8,797 bases of DNA from CAZHFA01 sp964534945 (GCA_964534945.1 CAZHSB010000058.1:1-8797), one strand, 5' to 3'; counted from the first letter of the stretch, positions 1 through 7,507 are shown. Program-made: numbers and translations. The notes: generated by a model from the letters alone, not told the origin.

Positions 1-187
1 ATAATTCTATATCTGTCGATGGTGCAATCGTGATTGTAGGCGTATACGTAGGAGTTGTTGCTGGCGCACTTCCTGCTAATGCATAATTTATATTAAATAA
101 AAACATAAGAGCTACTAGTAATAAACTAAAAATTGCATTTTCTTTCTTTAATAATTTTACAAGACAAAAAGTTTCGATTGATTCCAT
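1..187 (-). CDS. Exported protein of unknown function, N-terminal part (3' end outside window)
   Basis: The reading frame is open from ATG at 187 down to the left edge and gives 62 residues without a stop. AAAGGA at 201-196 lies about eight bases before the ATG and is a strong ribosome binding site. The protein begins with a charged region (VKLLKKEN, residues 10-17), then a hydrophobic core (AIFSLLLVALMFLFNI, residues 18-33) and NYALA followed by GSAPA. This is a classical Sec signal peptide with a likely signal peptidase I cut after ALA, at about residue 38. The mature start is rich in Thr and Pro (TTPTYTPTITIAPST), as in linkers of secreted or surface proteins. No lipobox cysteine is present. 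The family cannot be recognised from this fragment. A pilin-like subunit is possible but unsupported. The gene is co-oriented with the ABC operon, 213 bases downstream of it, so it probably has its own promoter. Confidence 0.75.
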   Translation of the reverse strand, partial: MESIETFCLVKLLKKENAIFSLLLVALMFLFNINYALAGSAPATTPTYTPTITIAPSTDIEL

Positions 188-272
188 AAATGGTATCCTT
201 TCAAAAAAATAAAAAATTAATTTGATTTTTGTTAAAGATGAAAAGAGCTTTGATAGTCTTAAGGTTTCATCG

Positions 273-298
273 ATAATAACAGCGTTTTAATATAACAG
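273..298 (-). promoter_or_regulatory. Candidate extended -10 promoter region with two CTGTTAT repeats
   Basis: On the minus strand CTGTTAT occurs twice, at 298-292 and 282-276, sixteen bases apart. Each copy reads as an extended -10 element: TG-T-TATATT at 297-289 and TG-T-TATTAT at 281-273, with hexamers matching TATAAT at five of six positions. No convincing -35 element accompanies either. The site lies about 90 bases upstream of the exported-protein start, within the 188-400 gap. In so AT-rich a region the match could be chance. The rest of the gap shows only a loose 7-bp inverted repeat (237-243 with 265-271) and the hairpin at 382-399. Confidence 0.25.
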
Positions 299-381
299 GT
301 TGGAAAAATTAAGCGAAAAAAACAATAAAAATTTATCTTTTAAATTCAATACAATATCCCTAGAAATTGCTTGTTATTCGT

Positions 382-399
382 GGAATCTTCGAGGATTTC
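382..399 (-). repeat. Small hairpin just after the ABC permease stop codon
   Basis: GGAATCT at 382-388 can pair with GGATTTC at 393-399 around a TCGA loop, giving seven pairs, two of them G-T. It starts one base beyond the permease stop codon. In the direction of the operon no T-run follows, so it is not a canonical Rho-independent terminator. T-rich sequence lies only on the other side (400-410). It may stabilise the 3' end of the mRNA or be chance. Confidence 0.25.
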
Positions 400-400
400 T

Positions 401-2008
401 TTATTTATTTAAAGAATAGCTTAATTTTTTTATACTTAATTTTGTAATAATTAAGGACAACGTAAGATTAAAGATGAAAAGTAGTATTAAGAAACATATA
501 CTCTCTAATGTCTTATTTTTAAAATTAAAAAGAAAGCAAGAAAAACGATAAATAAAAAATGACAAAAATAAATATGCAACGCCTGCTAGCATAAAACATA
601 AACTTCCAACAGATGCACAAAGCTGATAGGGATTTTTCCAATTTAAATTTAAAAAATAAGTACCAATAAGCATTGCTATGTTTATTAATCCATATGATAA
701 GAAAATTGAAAGGAAAAAACTTAGCACAATAAAATTATAATTTAAATTTAAGGCTAACGTTCCTGATACAAAAATCGTACTAGCTATTAAAGATAAAAAA
801 CAAAACCAAAAAAGTTTCTTTGTATTAAAAAAAGATTTTAAAGATATGGGAGATTTTAAATAAATATCATAAGCTTTTGCTTCTAAGGATAGTGAGGGGA
901 AAACAAATCTTGAACAAAAAGCGATCAATATAAAAGTGCTAATTGCTAAGTTCATAATTATTAATAATCCTAAATTATATGTTTCAAGGGAGCTTTTATA
1001 ATTTAAAACTTCTAAATTAGAAAAGTATAAAAATGTAATTCCAAGAAGTAAAAACATTTGTGAAGATTGACCAAGATTTCTAATAAACGTTTTATATTCT
1101 TTTAGGAATTGTCCTCGTTTGCTAATAGTTAAAAATTTTGTAAGCTTTAGGAAAATAGATTCTAGATTTTTTATAAAAATTGTATCTGATGATGAAAAAG
1201 AAGAAATTGCATTAAACACTTTAAAATAATTTCTTTTAAAAAAATAAAAAGAAATAAAAAACAATAAAATAAATCCACCATATAAATAGATTAAATTCAT
1301 AATAGATAAATTATTGTTTAATAAAACTTCGCTTAATATATTTGATGCTTGATCAAATGGCAAAATATTTAGCTTATTTTCTGGTATTTGAAAATTTTTA
1401 TCAAAAGTAATGATAAAAACTTTTTTTATCAAAATCCCAAAACTTAGAAAGACGCCAAGATAAAAGAAAAATAAGATTTCTTTAAAAATTTTAATTGGAA
1501 TTATTTTTGAAAATAAAAAGACAAAAATATTTCCAACTAAAATGGGAATACTTAAAAAAGGAATTACAACAGCAGGAATCAAGATATAGTAAAAAATGTT
1601 TTGATTGTAAAAAACACCAAAAGCTATCAAGCATGGAATTAAAAGGCAAAGAGGCATCCATGTTGCGCTAAATAACGTTAAAAATATTTTTCCTATATAA
1701 AAATTTAGCGAAGATAGAGGAGAAGCTAAAAAAACATTTAAATCTTTTGATATGAAAAATTCATTTATTGAAATTATTGCTCCAGAAAATAAAATCAGAG
1801 CAAAAAGCATTTTGAATATTAAATTTAATGGATAAAGTGGAGCGGGAAAGAGTTTTATAAAAAAAAGACTTCCTTTAAAAGTTGAAAATATAATTATTAA
1901 AAAGATAGTTAAAAGAAAAATTTCTCTTCCTGCATACTTAGGATTTTTATTTTTTTCTTTAAATATATTTATCCCTTCTTTTAATCTAGGAATGATAACT
2001 TGAAACAT
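401..2008 (-). CDS. ABC-2-type exporter permease, duplicated-half polytopic membrane protein
   Basis: This is a 535-residue, very hydrophobic protein with about twelve predicted membrane segments, the likely membrane partner of the ATPase encoded just upstream. It resembles bacterial putative ABC exporter permeases that carry a 'FPS(L/V)SLE' motif before an 'SP(I/V)S' motif. Here FPSLSLEAKAY is followed by IYLKSPISLKSFF at about residues 370-395. A related motif, VFLASPLSSLNFYIGK, occurs at about residues 92-107, which suggests two fused ABC-2-like halves of roughly 260 residues. No signal peptide or large soluble domain is seen. Start choice: an in-frame ATG at 2023 has no ribosome binding site, whereas ATG at 2008 has AGGA eight bases before it, so 2008 is preferred. 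The 5' end overlaps the ATPase gene by 23 bases, consistent with translational coupling. The substrate is unknown. ABC-2 transporters move lipids, polysaccharides, drugs or peptides, and nothing here distinguishes these. Confidence 0.82.
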   Translation of the reverse strand: MFQVIIPRLKEGINIFKEKNKNPKYAGREIFLLTIFLIIIFSTFKGSLFFIKLFPAPLYPLNLIFKMLFALILFSGAIISINEFFISKDLNVFLASPLSSLNFYIGKIFLTLFSATWMPLCLLIPCLIAFGVFYNQNIFYYILIPAVVIPFLSIPILVGNIFVFLFSKIIPIKIFKEILFFFYLGVFLSFGILIKKVFIITFDKNFQIPENKLNILPFDQASNILSEVLLNNNLSIMNLIYLYGGFILLFFISFYFFKRNYFKVFNAISSFSSSDTIFIKNLESIFLKLTKFLTISKRGQFLKEYKTFIRNLGQSSQMFLLLGITFLYFSNLEVLNYKSSLETYNLGLLIIMNLAISTFILIAFCSRFVFPSLSLEAKAYDIYLKSPISLKSFFNTKKLFWFCFLSLIASTIFVSGTLALNLNYNFIVLSFFLSIFLSYGLINIAMLIGTYFLNLNWKNPYQLCASVGSLCFMLAGVAYLFLSFFIYRFSCFLFNFKNKTLESICFLILLFIFNLTLSLIITKLSIKKLSYSLNK

Positions 2009-2738
2009 TTTCGTATTCCTCATCAGAAGATGTTACATGCATGAAAAGTTCTTCTAAATTACTTGAAGTCTTATTTTCCTTAAATTCCTCCATACTAAAA
2101 TCTTTAATAATATGTCCTTTATCAATTATTAAAACCTTATCTCCAATTTTTGAGGCGATATCAAGGCTATGAGTAGAAACTAAAATTGCCATTTTGTTTT
2201 TTGCATACTCTTTTAGTGATTCCTCCAAAAGTTTCATGCCGTAGGGATCTAATCCGATCATAGGTTCATCTATGATTAAAAGCTTTGGAGAATGAATAAG
2301 CCCAGAACAAATTGAAAGACGTTGCCTCATTCCATGCGATAAATTTTCTATGAGAGTATCAATTTTACTTTCAAGTTGGTAATGATGTAAGAGCTCAAGA
2401 ATTTTTTTATCCAAAATACCATTTTCAATACTATAAAGACTTCCAACGAACTTGAGAAATTCTCTTACAGAAAGTTTTTCGTAAAAATATGGTCTATCTT
2501 GAACATAACCTGTAATTTGTTTGCAGTATATTGGATTTTCTTTGGTCGAAACATTATCTATAAAAACATCGCCACTATCTTGTGTTAAAAGTCCAGAAAT
2601 TATTTTCATAGTTGTGGTTTTCCCTGCGCCATTTATGCCAAGAAAAACCGAGATGGAAGAAGATTCGACATTAAACGACAAGTCAGTAAGGGCCGAAAAA
2701 TTTCCAAATTTTTTATAGACGGATTTAACGCATAACAT
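1986..2738 (-). CDS. ABC transporter ATP-binding protein (ABC-2 exporter type)
   Basis: This 250-residue cytoplasmic nucleotide-binding subunit should power the permease encoded directly downstream. All the ATPase motifs are present in order: Walker A GINGAGKTT (residues 34-42), Q-loop Gln80 in GYVQDRPYF, ABC signature LSHGMRQRL (133-141), Walker B LLIIDEP with catalytic Glu158, D-loop GLDP (162-165) and switch His190 in STH. The 'LSHGMRQR' signature and short C-terminal tail are usual for ATPases paired with ABC-2 membrane proteins. The length is normal for a single-domain subunit, and the protein presumably works as a dimer. The last residues (SSDEEYENVSS) are acidic and overlap the permease start. 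The start lies 11 bases after the stop of the small upstream gene. Its ribosome binding site is weak (AAGAAG overlapping that stop region), so translation may depend on coupling from the upstream gene. Confidence 0.95.
   Translation of the reverse strand: MLCVKSVYKKFGNFSALTDLSFNVESSSISVFLGINGAGKTTTMKIISGLLTQDSGDVFIDNVSTKENPIYCKQITGYVQDRPYFYEKLSVREFLKFVGSLYSIENGILDKKILELLHHYQLESKIDTLIENLSHGMRQRLSICSGLIHSPKLLIIDEPMIGLDPYGMKLLEESLKEYAKNKMAILVSTHSLDIASKIGDKVLIIDKGHIIKDFSMEEFKENKTSSNLEELFMHVTSSDEEYENVSSYHS
2017..2020 (-). promoter_or_regulatory. Ribosome binding site deciding the permease start
   Basis: AGGA reads from 2020 to 2017 on the minus strand, with eight bases between it and ATG at 2008-2006. 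It immediately follows the alternative ATG at 2023-2021, which has no purine-rich motif of its own. It lies inside the ATPase coding sequence, so ribosomes finishing the ATPase can restart on the permease. Confidence 0.6.
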
Positions 2739-2749
2739 TTATGCACTTC

Positions 2750-2971
2750 TTATAAGTTTACTTCTATTTCTTTATTATTTTGAGAAAGTATTTCTGAAAT
2801 TCTTTTTGAAGTTAATTTATATGCTTCTTCTTTACTCTCACATATTCCTAAAGATATTTTTGATATTGCTTCAATTAAATCACCAATGGTAATTTGAACT
2901 GATTCAATCTCGCTGTTGATAAATTCTTCAATTTCACGTTGCTCATTTTTATTTTTTTGATTATTTTTCAT
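2750..2971 (-). CDS. Small acidic protein of unknown function, first gene of the ABC operon
   Basis: This 73-residue protein is not recognised as a known family. It is Glu/Lys-rich with a net negative charge (13 Glu and 1 Asp against 10 Lys/Arg), mostly helix-favouring, with a polar Lys/Asn/Gln N-terminus and no membrane segment or signal peptide. Hydrophobic residues recur through IEEFINSEIESVQITIGDL and EAYKLTSKRISEIL, compatible with a small helical bundle or a dimer. There is one Cys, at position 44. AAGGA lies before the ATG at 2971, but with a rather long spacing of about 12 bases. The stop at 2750 is 11 bases before the ATPase start, so the three genes look like one operon and the protein could be an accessory or regulator of the exporter. 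That role is an inference from position only. A spurious reading frame is less likely, given the operon spacing and sensible composition. Confidence 0.6.
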   Translation of the reverse strand: MKNNQKNKNEQREIEEFINSEIESVQITIGDLIEAISKISLGICESKEEAYKLTSKRISEILSQNNKEIEVNL

Positions 2972-3167
2972 TGTTTTTCTTTTTCCTTAATAAAAATATA
3001 AAATTCTTATATTTTTGATGATAAACTTAAATAAGTGTTCCTTCATTTTTCTTAGAAAAAATAAAAATTTTATAATAAAAACAAAATCGTATAGGAATTA
3101 TATCGTATTTAATCGCGCTAATTTGCCGTAATAAATACATTTATTTTATCATAAAAATTTAATAACC

Positions 3168-3196
3168 TTGCGAATGTTTTAAAAATAATCTTTAAT
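3168..3196 (+). promoter_or_regulatory. Candidate sigma-70-type promoter for parC-parE
   Basis: TTGCGA (3168-3173) and TTTAAT (3191-3196) are separated by 17 bases and match the -35 and -10 consensus at four and five of six positions. Transcription would start near 3203, giving a leader of about 40 bases before the parC ATG at 3242. A second candidate is TTGCCG (3123-3128) with TATCAT (3147-3152), spacing 18. The whole divergent gap 2972-3241 is very AT-rich. On the minus strand it also holds a perfect TATAAT (3102-3097) that could serve the ABC operon, though without a good -35. No coding potential or RNA gene was seen in the gap. Confidence 0.35.
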
Positions 3197-3241
3197 AGAA
3201 TGATAGTAATTTTGTAGTTTTTTTATTTTTTAGAAGTTTTT

Positions 3242-5584
3242 ATGGCAGTAATTGAATCATCATTAGAAAAGGAATCACAAGATAGATATTTAACTTATGC
3301 ACTTAGCGTTGTCTCAAGTAGAGCGTTACCAGATGTAAGAGATGGCTTAAAGCCCGTTCAAAGAAGAATTTTATATGCAATGTATAAAAACCTAGGATTA
3401 AAGCCATCTGGATCTTATAGAAAATCTGCATCAGTTGTCGGAGAAGTTTTAGGTAATTATCACCCACATAGCGATTCTGCCTGTTACGAGGCAATGGTTA
3501 GAATGGCACAGGATTTTTCTCTTAGATATCCAATAGTTGATGGACAAGGAAATTTTGGATCTCTAGATGGAGACTCTGCAGCGGCTTATCGTTATACAGA
3601 AGCAAAACTTAGAGAGTTTGCTCTTGAAGTTATAGGAGAAATTGATCAAGAAACAGTTGATTTTAGAGATAATTTTGATGGAAGATTAAAAGAACCACAA
3701 GTATTTCCAAGCCGTGTTCCAAATCTTTTGATAAATGGAGTATCTGGAATCGCCGTCGGAATGGCCACAAGTATTCCCCCACATAATTTAAAAAATGTTG
3801 TCTCTGCCTTGATAGGGCTTTTAGAAGATAAAGATATCACAAACTCAAAATTAGTTTCCTTAATAAAAGCGCCTGATTTTCCAACGGGCTGTCTTATCTT
3901 AAATTCTAAAGATGAGCTTGATGAAATTTATAGCACTGGAAAAGGTGCTATAAGAATGAGGGGAGAATGGAAAGAAGAAGATGGCTCAAGAGGTAAAAAT
4001 TTTATAATTATCACTTCAATTCCTTATGGAATAAATAAGGCACAACTTGTAGAAAAAATAGCAATTTTGATAACAGAAAAAAAGCTTCCTCAAATTGTTG
4101 ATATTAGAGATGAGTCGACAAATGAGGTGAGAGTAGTTTTGGAACTTGCACCAGATGCTTCGGCAGAAGTCGCAATGGCATATATTTTTAAAAATACTAC
4201 ATTAGAAAGTAATTTCAATATTAATTTAACTGCTCTTGTTCCTACAAAAGGAATTAGTTTAAAGCCACAAGTGTTATCTTTAAAAGAATGTCTTCAATAT
4301 TTCCTTAATTTTAGAGAAGATATTACGAGGAAAAGGCTTATTTTTGAGAAAAAACAATTAGAAGCAAGAGTTCACATTCTAGAAGCTCTCGTTATTATTT
4401 TTGATGCTCTTGATGAAGCTATTAAAATAGTGAGAAAAAGTTTAGGAAGAACAGACGCTGCTGAAAAATTAGCAAAACGGTTCTCTCTTACGCAAGATCA
4501 ATCTTATGCTGTTGTTGATATGAAAATATATCAATTATCAAGAACAAATATTGAAGAAGTTAAAGCAGAGCTAAAAGAAAAATTAAAAAGAATTGCAGAA
4601 ATTAACAAGTTACTTGAAAGCAAAAAAGCAATATGGAATTTAGTAAAAGAGGATTTGGAAAATACAGCAAAAGAATTTGGCGATGCAAGAAAAAGTAAAC
4701 TTGTGAAAGATTGGCAAGATCAAGTTGTTGAATTTGATAAAAGTGAATACCTTGTAAAAGAAGATGTATACGCAATTATAACAAAAGATGGTTGGTTAAA
4801 AAGAATTCGTCAAAACAATGAGCTTTCTTCTACTCGTGTAAGAGAGGGAGACGCAATATTTAAGGCATTTGCTGTAAATACAGTGGATCATATAATATTT
4901 TTTACGAATTTTGGAAACATTTATTCTTTATTAGTATCAGATTTCCCATCATCTAGCGGATATGGTTCTCCTATCCAAAAAGTTTTAAAATTTAAAGATG
5001 AAGAGATAATCGTTGATGCATTTTTCTTAAAAACTTTAGACGAAGAACAGGTAAATTTTTTACAGGGAAATGATGATTTGTTACATGAAATTAAAGATCA
5101 AGAAGATGTAATTTTAATTACGAAAAAAGGTCTTGGAGTAGGATTCCACTTAACAGATTTAGATAATGTTAAAAAAAGTGGAAGACGTATTATGAAAATC
5201 AAAGATGAAGATGAATTAAAAACTGTGGTAAAATGGAATAAAAACTTAGCGATGTTTACATCTGATTCATCGGCGTTAAGCATAAAAACAAAAGAAATAC
5301 CGATAAGAGATAATCCAGCAGTTGGAATTATTCTAATGGGTATAAGAGATGACGATGAACTTATAGGTGCCATTTCTTATGATGTCCCATTAAATATTTG
5401 TATTATTGATGACAAAGAAAAAGAAAGTAAGATATCTTTGGCAGATATTATAAAGGGGAAAAGGGCTTTAAAAGGAAATAAAATTTTATCAAAATCAAAA
5501 ATTATAGACTTAAAATTAATTGATGAAAGTACAGGTGTGCAATTTAAAAAATCAAGGGAAATATTAAACAATGAAGAAGAGTAG
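3242..5584 (+). CDS. parC: DNA topoisomerase IV subunit A (ParC; type IIA topoisomerase breakage-reunion subunit)
   Basis: This 780-residue subunit cuts and rejoins DNA. With ParE it forms an A2B2 enzyme that decatenates chromosomes. The N-terminal breakage-reunion domain starts with DRYLTYALSVVSSRALPDVRDGLKPVQRR-type family sequence (from about residue 14). The active-site pair is Arg117-Tyr118 in AAAYRYTEAKL, followed by the tower region with SGIAVGMATSIPPHNL (168-183). A coiled-coil stretch covers about 360-480, and a beta-pinwheel C-terminal domain about 500-760. The C-terminal domain has no QRRGGKG-type GyrA box, which argues for ParC over GyrA, although parts of the core (MAQDFSLRYP, GQGNFGS.DGDSAAA) are gyrase-like. 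The quinolone-region motif reads HPHSDSACYEAM, with Ser77 in place of the usual Gly, while Ser79 and Glu83 are standard. The ribosome binding site is weak (TAGAAG at 3231-3236). The stop TAG is followed directly by TAA. The gene overlaps parE by 14 bases. Confidence 0.9.
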   Translation: MAVIESSLEKESQDRYLTYALSVVSSRALPDVRDGLKPVQRRILYAMYKNLGLKPSGSYRKSASVVGEVLGNYHPHSDSACYEAMVRMAQDFSLRYPIVDGQGNFGSLDGDSAAAYRYTEAKLREFALEVIGEIDQETVDFRDNFDGRLKEPQVFPSRVPNLLINGVSGIAVGMATSIPPHNLKNVVSALIGLLEDKDITNSKLVSLIKAPDFPTGCLILNSKDELDEIYSTGKGAIRMRGEWKEEDGSRGKNFIIITSIPYGINKAQLVEKIAILITEKKLPQIVDIRDESTNEVRVVLELAPDASAEVAMAYIFKNTTLESNFNINLTALVPTKGISLKPQVLSLKECLQYFLNFREDITRKRLIFEKKQLEARVHILEALVIIFDALDEAIKIVRKSLGRTDAAEKLAKRFSLTQDQSYAVVDMKIYQLSRTNIEEVKAELKEKLKRIAEINKLLESKKAIWNLVKEDLENTAKEFGDARKSKLVKDWQDQVVEFDKSEYLVKEDVYAIITKDGWLKRIRQNNELSSTRVREGDAIFKAFAVNTVDHIIFFTNFGNIYSLLVSDFPSSSGYGSPIQKVLKFKDEEIIVDAFFLKTLDEEQVNFLQGNDDLLHEIKDQEDVILITKKGLGVGFHLTDLDNVKKSGRRIMKIKDEDELKTVVKWNKNLAMFTSDSSALSIKTKEIPIRDNPAVGIILMGIRDDDELIGAISYDVPLNICIIDDKEKESKISLADIIKGKRALKGNKILSKSKIIDLKLIDESTGVQFKKSREILNNEEE

Positions 5585-7502
5585 TAATTCGTATAATGCA
5601 GCTGATATTGAAGTTTTAGAAGGGTTAGAGCCTGTAAGAAAGCGTCCCGGAATGTATATAGGAGGTACAGACTCTTATGGTCTTCATCATCTTGTAAAAG
5701 AAATCGTTGATAATTCTGTAGATGAAGCAATGAATGGTTTTGCAGATGAAATTTTTATCACACTTCATAAAGATTTAGAAAGTATTTCTATTGAAGATAA
5801 TGGTAGAGGAATTCCAGTAGATGAACATCCAAAATTTAAGAAACCTGCGCTTGAACTTATTATGACGACGCTCCATGCAGGTGGAAAATTTTCTGACAAA
5901 AATTATTTTTCTGCGGGTGGACTTCATGGAGTTGGCGGTTCTGTAGTTAATGCGCTTTCTTCTGATATGATTGTTACTGTAAAACGAGATGGATTTACTT
6001 GGTCTCAAGAGTACAAAAAAGGTATTGTGGCTTCTTCATTAAAAAAAGGTGTAAAGACAAAAGATACAGGAACAAAAATATTTTTTAGGCCTGATGATGA
6101 GATTTTTCCAAGGACTGAATTCGACTCAGAGAAAATAAAAAAGCTTGCGAGAGAGAAAGCATTTTTAAATCAAGGATTAAGAATAATTTTTAAAGACGAA
6201 AGTACAGGAGAGTCTCAAGAATTTTTATATCCAGATGGAATTAAAACATATCTTGCAGATTTATTAGAAGAGTTAAGTTTAAAATCAATTGTGGAAGAAA
6301 ATTTTTATCTTGAAAAAATAAATGGAATGAAAGTTGAGGTTGCTTTTACATGGACTGAATCAACAGATGAAATTATTAAATCATATGTAAATGGAATTTA
6401 TACACTTGAGGGCGGTACACATGTTGAGGGTTTAAAAACAGGGCTTGCAAAAGCATTAAGAAATTATATTGGTGTTCATGACTTAAATCAAAAAGGTGTG
6501 AAGTTTAGTGGTGAGGATATAAGAGAAGGGTTGGTTGCAATTTTATCTGTAAATATCCCAGGGGGGGTTAGTCAACTTCAATTCCAAGGACAAACAAAAG
6601 AAAAATTAAATAATGCTGAAGTTGTAGCGCCTGTCGATTCATTGTTAAAGAGTTTTGAAAATATATTAAATGCAAAATCGCAAGTTGCAAATAAAATTGT
6701 TGAAAGAATTATGCTTGCAGCCAAGGCTCGTGCGGCCGCGCGTTCTGCCTCTCAAAGTGTAAGCAGAAAAGGGGCATTAAGTTTTAGATTAAATTTACCA
6801 GGAAAGCTTTCTGATTGTTCTTCTAATAGTCCAAATAAATCAGAACTGTTTATTGTAGAGGGAGATTCTGCAGGAGGAAGCGCAAAGCAAGGACGAGATA
6901 GAAAAACGCAGGCGATTTTTCCATTAAGAGGGAAAATTTTAAATTCATTATCAATTTCTTTAAATAAAATAAAAGATAATAAAGAGCTAAGCGACTTGGC
7001 TTTGGCAATTGGTGCAGGAATTTTAGATAAATTTAGAGTTGAAAAGATAAGATATGGAAAGGTTATAATATTAACCGATGCCGATGCCGATGGAATGCAT
7101 ATTGCGACACTTTTAATGTCATTTTTTTATCGTTTTATGAGACCATTAATAGAAAATGGAAATTTATACATAGGCTTATCTCCTTTATATAGAGTGCGCG
7201 TTGGAATGGGAGCAAAAAGCACAGATTATTGGGCATTTTCCGATGAAGAACGTGATAAATTAATGAAAAAATATTCTGGAAAGAAACTTGTGATTACACG
7301 TTTTAAAGGGTTAGGAGAGATGAATCCAGAAACCTTGTGGGAAACAACATTGAATCCAGAGACAAGAACAATGTTAAAAATTACAATTGAAGATGTTGAA
7401 AAGGCAGATGCAATGCTTGAAAGTTTGTTTGGAAAGAATGTTTCTGATCGATATCAAATGATTTGTGATAATGCTGATAGACTAGAGGCAGATTTGCTCT
7501 GA
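5571..7502 (+). CDS. parE: DNA topoisomerase IV subunit B (ParE; ATPase subunit)
   Basis: This 643-residue ATPase subunit is the partner of ParC. The GHKL ATPase domain shows Glu44 (likely general base) and Asn48 in KEIVDNSVDE, DNGRGIP (76-82), TLHAGGKF (100-107) and GGLHGVGG (116-123). The transducer has QTK (341-343). The Toprim domain carries EGDSAGGSAKQGRDR (from Glu430), PLRGKILN (451-458) and the metal-binding DADADG (503-508), and ends with RFKGLGEMN (577-585). HIATLL after the DxDxDG motif is ParE-like (GyrB usually has HIRTLL), while GRDR and LWETT are more GyrB-like, so the assignment to ParE rests largely on the adjacent parC. The length fits non-gamma GyrB/ParE proteins that lack the extra gammaproteobacterial domain. 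The start ATG lies inside the parC end, with AGGG at 5555-5558 about 12 bases before it, which suggests coupling. A run of seven G at 6561-6567 is intact in frame. Confidence 0.92.
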   Translation: MKKSSNSYNAADIEVLEGLEPVRKRPGMYIGGTDSYGLHHLVKEIVDNSVDEAMNGFADEIFITLHKDLESISIEDNGRGIPVDEHPKFKKPALELIMTTLHAGGKFSDKNYFSAGGLHGVGGSVVNALSSDMIVTVKRDGFTWSQEYKKGIVASSLKKGVKTKDTGTKIFFRPDDEIFPRTEFDSEKIKKLAREKAFLNQGLRIIFKDESTGESQEFLYPDGIKTYLADLLEELSLKSIVEENFYLEKINGMKVEVAFTWTESTDEIIKSYVNGIYTLEGGTHVEGLKTGLAKALRNYIGVHDLNQKGVKFSGEDIREGLVAILSVNIPGGVSQLQFQGQTKEKLNNAEVVAPVDSLLKSFENILNAKSQVANKIVERIMLAAKARAAARSASQSVSRKGALSFRLNLPGKLSDCSSNSPNKSELFIVEGDSAGGSAKQGRDRKTQAIFPLRGKILNSLSISLNKIKDNKELSDLALAIGAGILDKFRVEKIRYGKVIILTDADADGMHIATLLMSFFYRFMRPLIENGNLYIGLSPLYRVRVGMGAKSTDYWAFSDEERDKLMKKYSGKKLVITRFKGLGEMNPETLWETTLNPETRTMLKITIEDVEKADAMLESLFGKNVSDRYQMICDNADRLEADLL

Positions 7503-7507
7503 AATTA

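Noticed and set aside
2521..2718. 65-residue plus-strand reading frame opposite the ABC ATPase
   Set aside because: It is antisense to well-supported ATPase motifs, including Walker A, and has no ribosome binding site or family resemblance.
5098..5730. Minus-strand reading frames of 91 and 117 residues opposite the parC 3' end and the parC/parE junction
   Set aside because: They are shadows of the real genes, with Ser/Leu/Phe-rich composition typical of antisense frames in AT-rich DNA.
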